Positions 1 to 9,787 of a DNA stretch of 64,000 nt are shown here, piece by piece. Source of the stretch: Diplolepis rosae. Lineage: Eukaryota; Arthropoda; Insecta; Hymenoptera; Diplolepididae. Position 1 is the stretch's first letter, and every line of letters begins with the position of its first letter. Position numbers and translations under genes: made by a program. The notes under the pieces are model-generated. The model did no database searches. It saw nothing but the letters and a program-made list of their open reading frames with translations, and was not told the origin of the DNA. Where the stretch lies: contig JAPYXD010000714.1 of assembly GCA_030998225.1 (NCBI GenBank), forward strand, positions 1,984,001-2,048,000, read 5' to 3'.

Positions 1-225
1 TATGATTTACTCTTACGAAAAGTCTCTCAGTGTATGGTATAAAGTAAAATATTGACAAATACGATTATAATAATTAATAATCATTAATTAATAAACAACT
101 CGTATTATAATAATTAAAAACTTTGAAAAACTTTTAAAATACAAAACATATTTCACATGACAATTTCATTTTATCAGTACGTAAATTGACCAATATATCG
201 AAATATACTTGTGATAAATGTTACG
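1..225. other. AT-rich left flank, no gene seen
   Basis: This stretch precedes the LTR retrotransposon. It is simple AT-rich DNA and I see no ORF, repeat or splice signal that I can support. Removing the retrotransposon would join it to the repeat-bearing DNA beginning at 13193. Confidence 0.6.
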
Positions 226-229
226 TATT
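226..229. repeat. Target-site duplication TATT (left copy; mate 13189-13192)
   Basis: TATT lies directly before the first base of the 5' LTR and again directly after the last base of the 3' LTR. A 4-bp duplication fits Ty3/Gypsy integration and shows that both ends of the insertion are preserved. Confidence 0.85.
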
Positions 230-1098
230 TGTCACGTCCCGCGAGTCTACCGCCTCGAGTAACAAATAAAATAAGGGACCAATTAAGGAATCAAGGCAAC
301 ATCACCGCGTGCGTGATTTTATCAACGCAACTTATAGCTAGATCGACAGATCAACAGAATGATCAATATGGAATTACTATGTGCCGTTATAATACCCACA
401 CATGATAACAAATCGACTGAACCAGAGAGAAGGTGAATGAAGCCCCACAGTACCAACGTACTACTACATGCACTTATAGTTACATGTAACTTGTAATAAC
501 ATGTGACTGGTCATAACACGTAGCTTGTCATAGTTGACCTTTCAAAGTTCTATAAAAAGCGAAAGTTCCAATAGAGTCCAGTTCAGTGTCATCATTTCTT
601 ACCGCGAGTTCAGTCAGTCAGTGCAGTTCAGTCCAGCCTCATCAAATTATTCACCGCCAGTCGGACCAGTTCTAATTCGACGCCAAGTTCAACGACTGTA
701 AAAAGTGAAGGCGAATCGTCTTCCAAATTCTCTCTAAAACCTGGGATCAGAGAATCGACTATCTTAACCGGCTGGACCACAAATTTCCGATCTGACTAAA
801 ATTATCTCAACGTCTACAAGTGAGGACTCAAGTATTCACATCCAATCTACTGGACTCATTTCATCACCAACCAATTCCCAAGCCAGGGTAATTACTAAGT
901 ATTTCAAGTTTTATATATTCATGTCCATCATTTCCATTGTACTTACTTAAAATACTTTTGTCGTTAATAAACATATTTTATATGATCAACCCTTCTCATT
1001 TACTAACTATTCCTCATCCCTTAGAAAGGATCTTTCCGATCCTTACATAAAACGAAGAGATCATTAAAAAAGAGAAATGTTACGTTTCTGACCTAACA
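230..1098 (+). repeat. 5' LTR of the retrotransposon
   Basis: It is 869 bp long, starts TGTCACGTCCCGCG and ends CTAACA. It matches 12320-13188 base for base except for about 13 substitutions. It holds a TATA box at 551, a TCAGT initiator-like site near 583, and an AATAAA at 966-971 (counterpart at 13056). A perfect 14-bp palindrome AGTTACATGTAACT lies at 478-491 in U3. Confidence 0.95.
551..588 (+). promoter_or_regulatory. LTR core promoter (TATA plus TCAGT initiator)
   Basis: TATAAAAAG starts at 551 and TCAGTG at 583, about 30 bp apart, the normal arthropod distance between TATA and the TCAGT initiator. The R region would therefore start near 585. The same sequence is repeated in the 3' LTR, 12090 bp downstream. 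Confidence 0.65.
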
Positions 1099-1115
1099 TG
1101 CCCAATCTCTTTCTT

Positions 1116-1133
1116 TGGTGCATCGGCCGGGAA
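1116..1133 (+). other. Primer-binding site, tRNA-Gly(GCC)
   Basis: The 18 bases TGGTGCATCGGCCGGGAA are the exact complement of the 3' end of animal tRNA-Gly(GCC) including its CCA. They begin 17 bp after the LTR end, a wider gap than the usual 0-5 bp. The match is from my knowledge of the tRNA and was not checked by search. Confidence 0.75.
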
Positions 1134-1222
1134 AACTTAAAGTCAGTGAATCGGATATCGAAATTTTATAATTACTAGAAATAAAAAATTAATAAATTAA
1201 AATTATAATTTATCTGATTTAA

Positions 1223-1790
1223 CACATATTTTGCTGAAATAAAATAAATTTGATAAAATAACGAAAGGATTTGACGTTGAGGCTAACTTGAGTGATTAAA
1301 TAATCATTTTATTTTATTTGAAATTTTACACACATATTTTGTTAAACTAAAATAAATTTGATAAAATGACGAAAAGATTTGACCTTGAGGATAACTTAAG
1401 TGACTAAATAATCATTTTATTTTATTTGAAATTTTACATACATATTTTGTTGAAATGAAATAAATTTGATAAAATGACGAAAGGATTTGACCTTGAGGCT
1501 AATTTAAGTGATTAAATAATCATTTTATTTTATTTGAAATTTTACACGCATACCTTGTTAAAATAAAATAGTTTTATCAAATCACAAAGGGATCTGACCT
1601 TGAGGCTAACCTAAGTGATTAAATAATTATTTTATTTGAAAAATTGTTTAATTTCCTTATTTCTTGTTATTTCATACAAACTGTGTTAAAATAAAATAAA
1701 TTCTGTTGAGTCACGCAGGGATTTGACCTCGAGGCTAACTTAAGTGATCAAACGACTTATTTTATTTGTAATTTTATTATCTGAATTTCT
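1223..1790 (+). repeat. Tandem repeat in the leader, five units of about 108-126 bp
   Basis: Units start near 1223, 1331, 1439, 1547 and 1673, so the first three periods are exactly 108 bp and the next is 126. Each unit carries an AT-rich part and a conserved core close to GATTTGACCTTGAGGCTAAC followed by TTAAGTGATTAAAT. The array lies between the primer-binding site and gag, where packaging signals lie in retroelements. A role is inference only. Confidence 0.85.
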
Positions 1791-2529
1791 GAAAGTACAA
1801 GGGATTACATAGGATTTTGTGCTAGAGTCATGCCTGTCTAATCTCGTACATCTTTAATTCTAAAATGTTAACTAAGTTATAATTCCAGTTAAAACGAGAA
1901 AAAACAGCACACGGGACTATAAGTCCTTTTTAGATTCGTCGAACGGTCACCATTGATTCAATCAATTGGGTAAGGCAAAATTCAAAGTTCTCATACAGTA
2001 TCTTTTTAAACTTCTATTTCAATTCTGTTATCTAACAGAATATTTTTAATTGCAAAAGATTGACCAAAGTGTTGTGCTTGAGTCAGGCTTGTCCAATTTT
2101 GCATTACTAAAATTCTGTATCATCCTATAATTTTTTTTAGCATGTATTATCAAAGAAACAAGGTAAAGAAACATCAAGTATCCCAGGTAAAGCAAAAGAC
2201 CAAAAAATAATTTCAATAAGAATAAATTTGAAACAAGAATTCTAAATAAATATTTTTCTGTAAGCACATGGAAATTGGTAGAATTAAGGCATACTATTTT
2301 AAGAATTTTGTTTGATGACTATAAATTTACCTGACACAGAACATTAAGACAAATTCCTTTTTTTTTTTTTATAACAAAATTATCAATCATTTATTAATCA
2401 CAAAAAAAAAATATTTTGAAACGAAAGATATTTTTAAATCTTTTTGGTTGATCCAATTGAATATTTATGTATTGCAATTTTGAAGGTGACTCCATGTATG
2501 TATCAGAAAATTCTATTTTATGATGACCT
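1791..2529 (+). other. Untranslated leader, no gene seen
   Basis: This is AT-rich sequence between the leader repeats and the first gag codons. Short ORFs here have no coding character. It contains a T-run near 2360 and an A-run near 2402. Confidence 0.5.
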
Positions 2530-4450
2530 ATGTCGGGCCCCAATCCCAGTAAATTAGGGAAATCCAAAAATCAAGAAAATCCTATTACGCGCAGTCAAGT
2601 TAAGAAAAATACTGAACTTGCAAAATTTGTTTTACAAAATCACACTGGTCCCCTTAAACCAAAGAGAACAGTTGCTGTGAAGGAAAAAGTAACTAAAGAT
2701 AATTTTGAAAATATTTCTAACAAAGACAAAACAAATATTAGTTTTCAATCAGATAATATTTCTTTAGAGAAAACCTTAAAAGAACAATTCGAAACTGCCG
2801 GCACAAGCAGTTTATATGACTCGAATAATTGGTTGAATTCAAGCTTAAAAACTAATTCAAGTATTATTTGTGGATCAAGTGATCAGGACGAAGATTAAAA
2901 TATGAATTTACTTATATTGATAACGAAAATATAAGTTTACTTAGTTCAACGGTAATTCCCAAAAATATAGTTGAAGAAAGAACTAAAATAAATTTAACAA
3001 AAAATTCTCTTACTCGCAAAAAAAATACAAGTAATCACGATAGCGACGATAATATTACCGATAACGAACAAATAGAGCAACCTGTTCACAACAATCCTGA
3101 AGAAAACGTTGATCCAATTATAAACAACGAAATGGCCCTACCTAATAGTCAACAAGTATCCTTACGTGCCTCGTTAGAAGTAGTACCCTTATTTGATGGA
3201 AGTAACATTCCCTTATCACATTTTATTGAGGGATATTATGAGGCGAAGGCAATGCTGCCAACACCCGCAGCTCAAGAAAATTTAGCGCGATTATTCAGAA
3301 GTAAATTATCAGGAGAAGCAAGAAAATGTATCTTTTGGTCAACTTATAATAATATAGAGGAATTAATTGAAAAACTTAAAAGAGTATATGCCCCTGCAAA
3401 AAGTGTGTATCAATTACAAGGAGAATTAGGGAATACTTATATTTGGGAAAAAAAGAACGTACTTTCCTACGCAGCTAGAATTAAGGAGATTGCCGACAGA
3501 ATCGAAGATGTTCATAGACAACAATAATGGACAAGTAGATGATACCTTCAAACAGAACCTTCACAGAGACAATATTCAATGTTTTAGTCGCGGTCTGTGT
3601 CCTGAATTAGAAATTCGAGTAAAAACAAAAGAAACATTTAAAGAAGTTTTCAGTGACACAATCAATGTAAAAAGAGACTTGGCAGCATCTTCCGCGCTAA
3701 AGAGAAATAAAAATTCAGATTATTTAAAAATAGATGACTTTATAAATAATAGAAATAATAAAACAACTCAGTTCAATGTTGCACGAGATAAAAACATAAA
3801 TTGTACATATAATACGTAAAAAAACCAGGTCATTTTGCTGAAAATTGTTATCATTTAACCAAAGCACAAGAAGCAGTTTCTAGCAAACAACATCCTAATT
3901 TTCTTATGCAAAATCAACAGCTTAGTAATAATTACCAACAACGAGAAAATAATAGCAATAATTCTGCAAGAAATAATTATCGGAATAACTATTTTTTAAG
4001 TAACCGAAACAATAATTATATTGTAATAAAAATAACTTTGCACAAAACAATTATCTGAATAACAACCTTTCAAGAAACAGGAACAACAATTACAATAATT
4101 TTTCAAATAACAGAAATAATTATCCCAACAGCGATAGATACTATAATTACAATAATAATAATTTTTTGAGAAACAGAAATTATGATAATAGACAAGAAAA
4201 TCTAGATCGCAACAGGTATGCAATTCATAGACAATTTCAAATCAAAACAGACAACGTGAAATAAGAAATCAACAATTAAGTAGATCTAATCACAATTATT
4301 CTCAAAAATTAGAAGTCAAATGCAACTATTGTAAAAAACCAGGACATATTATAACAAATTGTGATATCAGATTAAATAAACAACAATCTCAACATGTGGA
4401 AAACTCAAACGCTCTCCTCAGTACGGATGCACTGAGGAAAGCATTAGGCA
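2530..4450 (+). pseudogene. gag (capsid and nucleocapsid), frameshifted
   Basis: An open stretch 2530-2898 gives a basic, Asn/Lys-rich N terminus. After a frameshift near 2896 a capsid-like segment runs through 3132-3527, and after another near 3500 it continues in a different frame to 3819. A first zinc knuckle near 3803-3855 is broken by a frameshift, with only the PGHFAENC half readable. A second CCHC knuckle is intact at 4318-4362 (C-x2-C-x4-H-x4-C, with CNYC and GHIITNC). Between the knuckles is an Asn-rich linker. At least four lesions stop it from encoding one polyprotein. In Gypsy elements Gag forms the particle that packages the RNA. Confidence 0.8.
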
Positions 4451-4529
4451 AGAACCAGAAGCATCCACTTCTAACGATCAACCGGCCATAAAGATAAGCG
4501 TTTCCAAACCAAGTACAATTCCATCGATA

Positions 4530-4934
4530 ATGATATGCGCAGAAGGCCTCCGAAGCCATGCTTGTGTGATGATAGATACCGGTGTTGGTCGAAATTTGAT
4601 TAAACAAAATTCCGTAAATTCTAAATTGACAATACATGAAAAAATAGTGTTAAAACTTACAGGAATAAATAATTTACCACTTTTTACGACGGGACAAATA
4701 CAAATAAGCATTCCAGGGTATCCAACAATACTGAATATAATTCCTGATGATGTTCCAATCGATGAAGACAGAGTTTTAGGTGCAGAATTTTTTCGAGAAA
4801 ATAAAGTCAATATATATTATGTATCAACATGTCTAGAAATACAAAATAAACTGTACCCATTTAAATCAACACAAATATTGAAAATTCAAGCTAGAATAGT
4901 AACTACATTTTACATTCCAATTTATATTATATGA
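4530..4934 (+). pseudogene. Retropepsin-like aspartic protease, fused to a deletion junction
   Basis: The reading frame has the catalytic DTG at 4575-4583 (context MIDTGVG) and a downstream ILNIIP...LGAEFF region typical of the second half of a Gypsy protease. The frame ends at 4934 in unrelated sequence at the breakpoint where the reverse transcriptase has been lost. The protease would cleave Gag and Pol in the particle. The usual Ala/Ser after DTG is Val here, which may lower activity. Confidence 0.75.
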
Positions 4935-6079
4935 GGAAATTAACCCTATTAACTGATCATAAACCACTAGTTTGGTTTCAAAACTCTAAAGATCCTTGCT
5001 CACGAGTTTCACGTTGGAGGTTGAAACTCGCAGAATATGATTTTGATGTAGTATACAAAGCAGGAAAAATGAATGTCAATGCAGACGCTCTTTCAAGAAA
5101 CCCCATTGCTAACGAAGAAAAATCAAGAAATTTACACGAAGATGATGATAATGCCTTTATGACATCTCAAGGAAAAGCGATTATTGAGAAAACTTTTATA
5201 AAAGTTAATCAAGAAAATAATATCAAAAAAGGAAATAATTCCAAAAGTGACTATTTCAATTCGATATTTACCCAAGATGATACAGATGACCTTAGCGAAT
5301 CCTCAAAAGATACAATATTAAATATCAATCCTAAGTTTCCAGAAACTTCTAACGTTTCTCCAAATTCAGAATTATTTAATCACATTTGTAACAATTTTCT
5401 GAAATATACAAGTTTATTAAAATTTTTAGCATCAAAGCTTCTTGTTATGACTATTATACTTTTAAGTCCAATACTTGAAAAAAACTATGAAAATTCGCCA
5501 TGTGAAACCATGAATTCTAGGGGTAGAAAGAAAAAACAAGAACAAATAAAAAATTCAAATCATCATAAAAGTCTAGAAAATTTAAGTCCAAATAAACCTT
5601 TTGAACCTCTCATCAAGAGATCGCGAGGTAGGCCAAGAAAAAATGTACTTACAGATTTTAAAAATACCCCCTCTCAATCAAAAAGAAAGAGAGGTAGACC
5701 AAGGAAACAAATAATTAAAGATGCACTTCCGGAAATGTATGCGAAGAAGCCAAGTCAAGTAGAACTAGGATCTTATTCTGGCTCTGATCCTGAATATTTT
5801 AACTATGTGAAAGAAATCCAAGCAGAAAATAAAAGCCAGAAAAATTGCAAAAAGCCTAACCAATTCATTATATCTCAAGAGGAAGAAAGCGAAAATTATT
5901 TTTTTACTTCTGAATATGAAGTAATTGATATAGAACCTGAAAATGATGAAAACTCTGAAAATTCTTGTATTGAAGAAATTTTTGAAAATGAAAATGTTGA
6001 AGACGCATTTAATGAACAAAATTCCGAAATAAACAAAAAAAAAACAAATAAAAACCAGGGAAAATGCCAAAAATTATAA
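4931..6079 (+). pseudogene. Pol fragment: C-terminal end of RNase H plus a long charged linker with two AT-hook motifs
   Basis: The frame opens with LTDHKPLVWF and continues to NVNADALSR, the conserved C-terminal end of Gypsy RNase H. The palm, fingers and the acidic RNase H centre that should precede it are absent. The frame is shifted by two relative to the protease, so the deletion junction near 4920-4931 is out of frame. After residue 60 comes an unusually long linker of about 320 residues, rich in Lys, Asn, Glu and Ser. It holds two AT-hook cores (GRPRK at 5629 and GRPRK at 5692) and an acidic C-terminal part. Similar linkers exist between RNase H and integrase in some insect Gypsy elements, but I do not know AT-hooks as a standard part of them. 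Confidence 0.75.
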
Positions 6080-7626
6080 TAATTTAGAATCCGAAGGAAA
6101 CCCTCCACCCCCAAAGCCCCCTCCATCCAACTCAAAATCTACTAGGCAAATTTTAATGAATAAAAATATCGTTAAATGTCGCGATCAATTAACAATGCGA
6201 AAAGATAATTATGTATATTTTTTTACAACAAATGGAACTCATCGAGATAATTGATCAAAAAGTCTAGAAAAATGTGTAACATTACCAAAATTTGAAAATT
6301 TACAGTAAGGAACAGCAAGAGAAATTAAAAAGGGAAACTATTATCACTTTGCTCTTCCGAATGAAAAAGAAGCTAAAGACAATTGATCAGAAACCTTAAA
6401 TAATATAAAATTGTCAATCTATTCATTACGAGAAATATCTTATAAATTGAATCTACGATCGACTAGTATTTCAAAGACTTCCAAAATCAACCATACAGCT
6501 TGGGAAGATATAAAATTAATTTTTGATTTAGTTTTTGTAAATCCACTCACAAAAATAATAGTTTGTAATGGCATAACGCAATATCCGACAAAAGAACAAA
6601 GATTTTAATTAATTGAAGAAGCTCACTCCTCAGCATTAGGAGGCCAGAAAGGTGTCACAAAGACCTATGGTACAGTCGAATTCGCCAAAAAATTTTTTGG
6701 GAAAATATGAAAGTCGATATTTAAAAGTATATTCAAGGCTGTTTACAATGTCAAATAAAAAAATTAGTTCGAGTTAAAACTAAAAATCCCATGGTTATTA
6801 CTGATACACCCACTACTGCCTTTGAAAAAATATCAACGGATATTTTTGGTCCACTACCAGAAACAAAATCTGGAAATTTGTATATTCTTACTATACAAGA
6901 TAATTTTACAAAATACTCTCTAGCAATACCTCTTCCTAATCATCAAGCTAATACAATAGCAGATGCGTTCGTGAACAAATTAATTTGCATATTTGGGTCG
7001 CCGAAAGGAGTACTAACGGATCAAGGCAGAAGTTTTCTAAGCAATTCATTAAAAGGATTAGAAAAACGCTTTAGAATCAAACAATTTCGTACCACAGCTT
7101 TTCACCCTCAATCCAATGGATCACTAGAATGGTCACATCATGTTCTAGATGAATATCTCAAACAATTTGTAGGAAAAAACTCAGAATGGGACGATTGGCT
7201 AGAATTAGCGATGTTCTCATATAACACAAGTGTACACGAAGCCACACAATGTACGCCTTATGAATTAGTTTTTGTTAAATTAGCCCGTGAACCCTCTAGT
7301 GAACCTCTATCACAAAATGAAGAACTGCAAACCTATGATGATTATCTGATCAACTTTGTTACACAACTGCATGAAATGCGGACGCAAGCAAGAGAAAACC
7401 TCATAACATCAAAAGAAAGATAAAAAATGTACTATGATAGAAAAATAAACCCTTTGGAAATTAAAATTGGGGATAATGTATTTTTTTAAAGGGAGGAAAA
7501 ATTAAAAAATTAGATAACCTATACACAGGTTCTCACGAAGTATTCGATGTACTGGGAAAAGGAAATGTGAAAATCGACATAAAAGGAAATCCGATAGTAG
7601 TTCACGTCAACAGGCTAAAAAGATGA
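6080..7626 (+). pseudogene. Pol 3' part: integrase with intact D-D-E triad, several stops upstream
   Basis: From 6080 to 6610 the pol reading continues with in-frame stops near 6254 and 6305 and a stop at 6606. The integrase zinc finger follows: the first His is kept (AHSSALGG near 6623), the second is replaced by Gln (GGQKG), and the CLQC pair is in a shifted frame near 6740. The core at 6791-7423 is open and has D17 (STDIFGPLP), D77 (LTDQG) and E113 (SLEWSHH), which is a DX35E spacing. A stop at 7421 interrupts the C-terminal part, which resumes with MYYDRKINP and ends VNRLKR at 7626. The catalytic residues survive but the chain cannot be made whole. Confidence 0.88.
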
Positions 7627-7710
7627 CATATAAATATTGCAAAATAAACAAGAATAAAAGAAAAAAAAATAATAAGAAAAATAGAATGCAAAAAAATATA
7701 TAATTCATTA

Positions 7711-7722
7711 ATTATATTTTAG
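7711..7722 (+). promoter_or_regulatory. Candidate splice acceptor before the CARD ORF
   Basis: The bases TTATATTTTAG end at 7722, six bases before the ATG at 7729. Its position between pol and the next ORF is like that of env splice acceptors in insect errantiviruses, so the CARD ORF could be translated from a spliced RNA. This is inference from position and sequence only. Confidence 0.4.
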
Positions 7723-7728
7723 ATTTAA

Positions 7729-8001
7729 ATGGATTATACTCATATTGACGCTCTAATAGATGCATTTGTAAATCTATTCGATATGATAGCTCTTTGGCCT
7801 TATCTAATTCAAAACGGAATCTACAATCACGAAGATTGTAACATACCTGAGTGGAGTAAAGATTTCACTAATCCAATTACAATCCGAGATATCTTTACAA
7901 CAAATAAAACTCGGGGTCCAAAAGCCTACAACAATTTAATCCTCAGCCTACGATCATCAGGATATGAATCTTTAGCCGAAATTCTAAATTCAATGAAATA
8001 A
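7729..8001 (+). CDS. CARD-like (death-fold) protein carried by the retrotransposon
   Basis: This 90-codon ORF is intact although all major genes upstream are broken. Its second half reads TRGPKAYNNLILSLRSSGY followed by ESLAEILNS. That is the helix 4-6 signature of caspase-recruitment domains: an RGPxAY(N)-type turn, SLRxSG, then LAxxL. The first half has LWPYLIQNGIYNHED, matching helices 1-3 (hydrophobic helix, then a 'gets no further' turn). The closest pattern I know is the CARD of initiator caspases (insect Dronc, vertebrate caspase-9), which binds the CARD of Apaf-1/Dark. The ORF covers essentially only the domain, with no caspase or ATPase part. A CARD-only protein usually acts as a dominant inhibitor or decoy, so an anti-apoptotic role for the element is conceivable but unproven. 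It lies 102 bp after pol, in the env position. The family call rests on motif reading, with no profile search. Confidence 0.68.
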   Translation: MDYTHIDALIDAFVNLFDMIALWPYLIQNGIYNHEDCNIPEWSKDFTNPITIRDIFTTNKTRGPKAYNNLILSLRSSGYESLAEILNSMK

Positions 8002-8202
8002 GTACTGAACTATAATACACATTAATAATACATATACAAATATTACAAGACATTATTGAAGATCCATAACAAATAAACAAGATAACCGTGCTATAACTTT
8101 TTGTGGAATGCATTCCCATATTTCTGTGCTCGCAAATGGTCACAGCCAATATATGGGGCAAAATTCGTCAAGTGTACCCGCCTAAAAACTTTTTGTCTCC
8201 GA

Positions 8203-8762
8203 TTACCTTGAAAGTCCGCGAAATTATTGTCCTAGTGAACCTCTTTTAATTCCCCTAAGAGAACGTCTCTAGTACGACGGGTTGTCAGTATACAGGGGCT
8301 CGAATTTTCAACCTTTTACCGTGCACGCTGTTACGCTGTAATTGGTGGAGATATATATAACTCCACCAATTTCTTTCACTCCACTTTTGACCATGGCTCA
8401 TTTTAAAGGGGAAAAGTCAAGCTTTTTTTTAAACATAATTTTGGAAAGAAAATTAACGGCCGCACTTGGAGAAAAACTCAAAAATATGTTTGAAATTAAA
8501 AAATGAAGTTAAAATAATTTTTTTTATCTAAAACCATTGCTTTCAGCGTAAAACTGATGAAAAAACGTTTCCAAGACCTCCATAAAAAATTAATTTGGAT
8601 AACTCTTGTACAAGTTATGGTTAATTGAGTACCAGCGTGCGCGGTAAAAGGTTGAAAATTAGAGCCCCTGTATACTGAAAACCCGTCGTACTAGAGACGT
8701 TCTCTTAGGGGAATTAAAAGAGGTTCACTAGGACAATAATTTCTCTAACTGTCAAGGAAATA
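8203..8762. mobile_element. MITE with about 110-120 bp terminal inverted repeats, nested in the retrotransposon
   Basis: Bases 8203-8323 and 8641-8762 are inverted copies, nearly identical over TCCTAGTGAACCTCTTTTAA and beyond, with mismatches only toward the outer ends. The loop contains a further short palindrome at 8341-8370 (ATTGGTGGAG...CTCCACCAAT). There is no coding content. I could not fix a target-site duplication. It sits between the CARD ORF and the antisense gene. Confidence 0.8.
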
Positions 8763-8819
8763 ATAATAAAAAATAAAAGTAAATGAGAAACAAGAATATA
8801 CTCACTCACTCATGAGGAA

Positions 8820-9082
8820 AATGTTCCTCTTGGTGCAGAAGTCCCTTCCGATCATCGAACCAATCATCTAGCTCAAAGTAGGACCTCTGCTGACGTTCAT
8901 CGGGTGCCCGAACGATAAGCCCCTTTTTTTCTCTTCTTCTTTCTTTCGTAATTCTTCGCGATGGGCAGCTGCCCACGCATAAACCTCTTCATTTCCTCAG
9001 CAAAAGTCTTATTTTCCTTTTTAAATTTTTTAGCTGCCGGAACATCCCGGGAACATCCTGGCCTTGGTTGGTCTTCCATCTC
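8820..9082 (-). pseudogene. Possible last exon of the antisense gene (basic, Lys-rich)
   Basis: On the minus strand a splice-acceptor-like GATATAG precedes base 9082. An ORF with ATG at 9079 reads EDQPRPGCSRDVPAAKKF and then a Lys/Arg-rich stretch that looks like a nuclear-localisation signal. It stops at 8897. A frame shifted by one continues to about 8813 with FELDDWFDDRKG, suggesting a frameshift. I do not recognise the family. It may be the 3' end of the gene whose upstream exons lie at 9788-10854, or a separate gene. Confidence 0.4.
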
Positions 9083-9442
9083 CTATATCTTCGAAAAACT
9101 ACGTACAGAAAGAGGTACTATAATCCCTTACGGGAGTCTCCTTATCCAGAACCAAAAAAAGGTACTTTTTCCTAATTTTTTTTTCAAGCAGAAAATAAAA
9201 ACACAGGTCAACGATTTTCCGCATATATTTAGGTACATATCAGAACTTTTATAAATTATACATAATGAAAATAATTATTGTATCATATAAATTATAGTTT
9301 CACTATAAGCGCATTTTAATTATCTACAAATAAAAAACAAAGTTTATAATAATAGCTTTAATGGTTCTTTTTTAATCGCGCACGCAATTTTGAAAAATTT
9401 GGTTTCGAGAAAACGCGCTTTAAAGTTTTCAGCCGGTGAGCA

Positions 9443-9787
9443 CTACGCCTTTCTCCGCCTACCTTTCGCTCGTTCCGCGCAAGCCACTGCTCGGAACTCT
9501 ACCATCAAAACTATTCCGACATGGACTGTAAAATTTTGCGACAATATTCTCTGATAATAGTTCCATCGATTGAAACAAAAACAAAAAATCGATTTTTCGA
9601 AAGTTCTGGATAAGGAGACCCCCTTAAATACCTTCTTCTTTTCACTTTCTTCATCTTTCCCTCCAATTTTCCAGGGAAAGTTGCAGAGTCTATTCATTCT
9701 CCAACCAACTAAAACACTAAAAAATAAAAAGCAATACAAATTATAAAAGACTATACCCACGATAATCTGTCACCTTATTTTACATAC
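9443..9787 (-). other. Intron-like or broken stretch of the antisense gene
   Basis: It starts with the GTATGT donor at 9787-9782. A short segment at about 9600-9705 on the minus strand (VLVGWRMNRLCNFPWKIGG) looks coding, with two acceptor-like sites before it. The phase does not fit the preceding exon, so I do not call it an exon. Confidence 0.3.

Noticed and set aside
3996..4223. Minus-strand Cys/Tyr-rich ORF
   Set aside because: Shadow of the Asn-rich gag linker (AAT/AAC codons).
5765..6135. Minus-strand Phe/Ile-rich ORFs
   Set aside because: Shadows of the Glu/Asn/Lys-rich pol linker on the plus strand.
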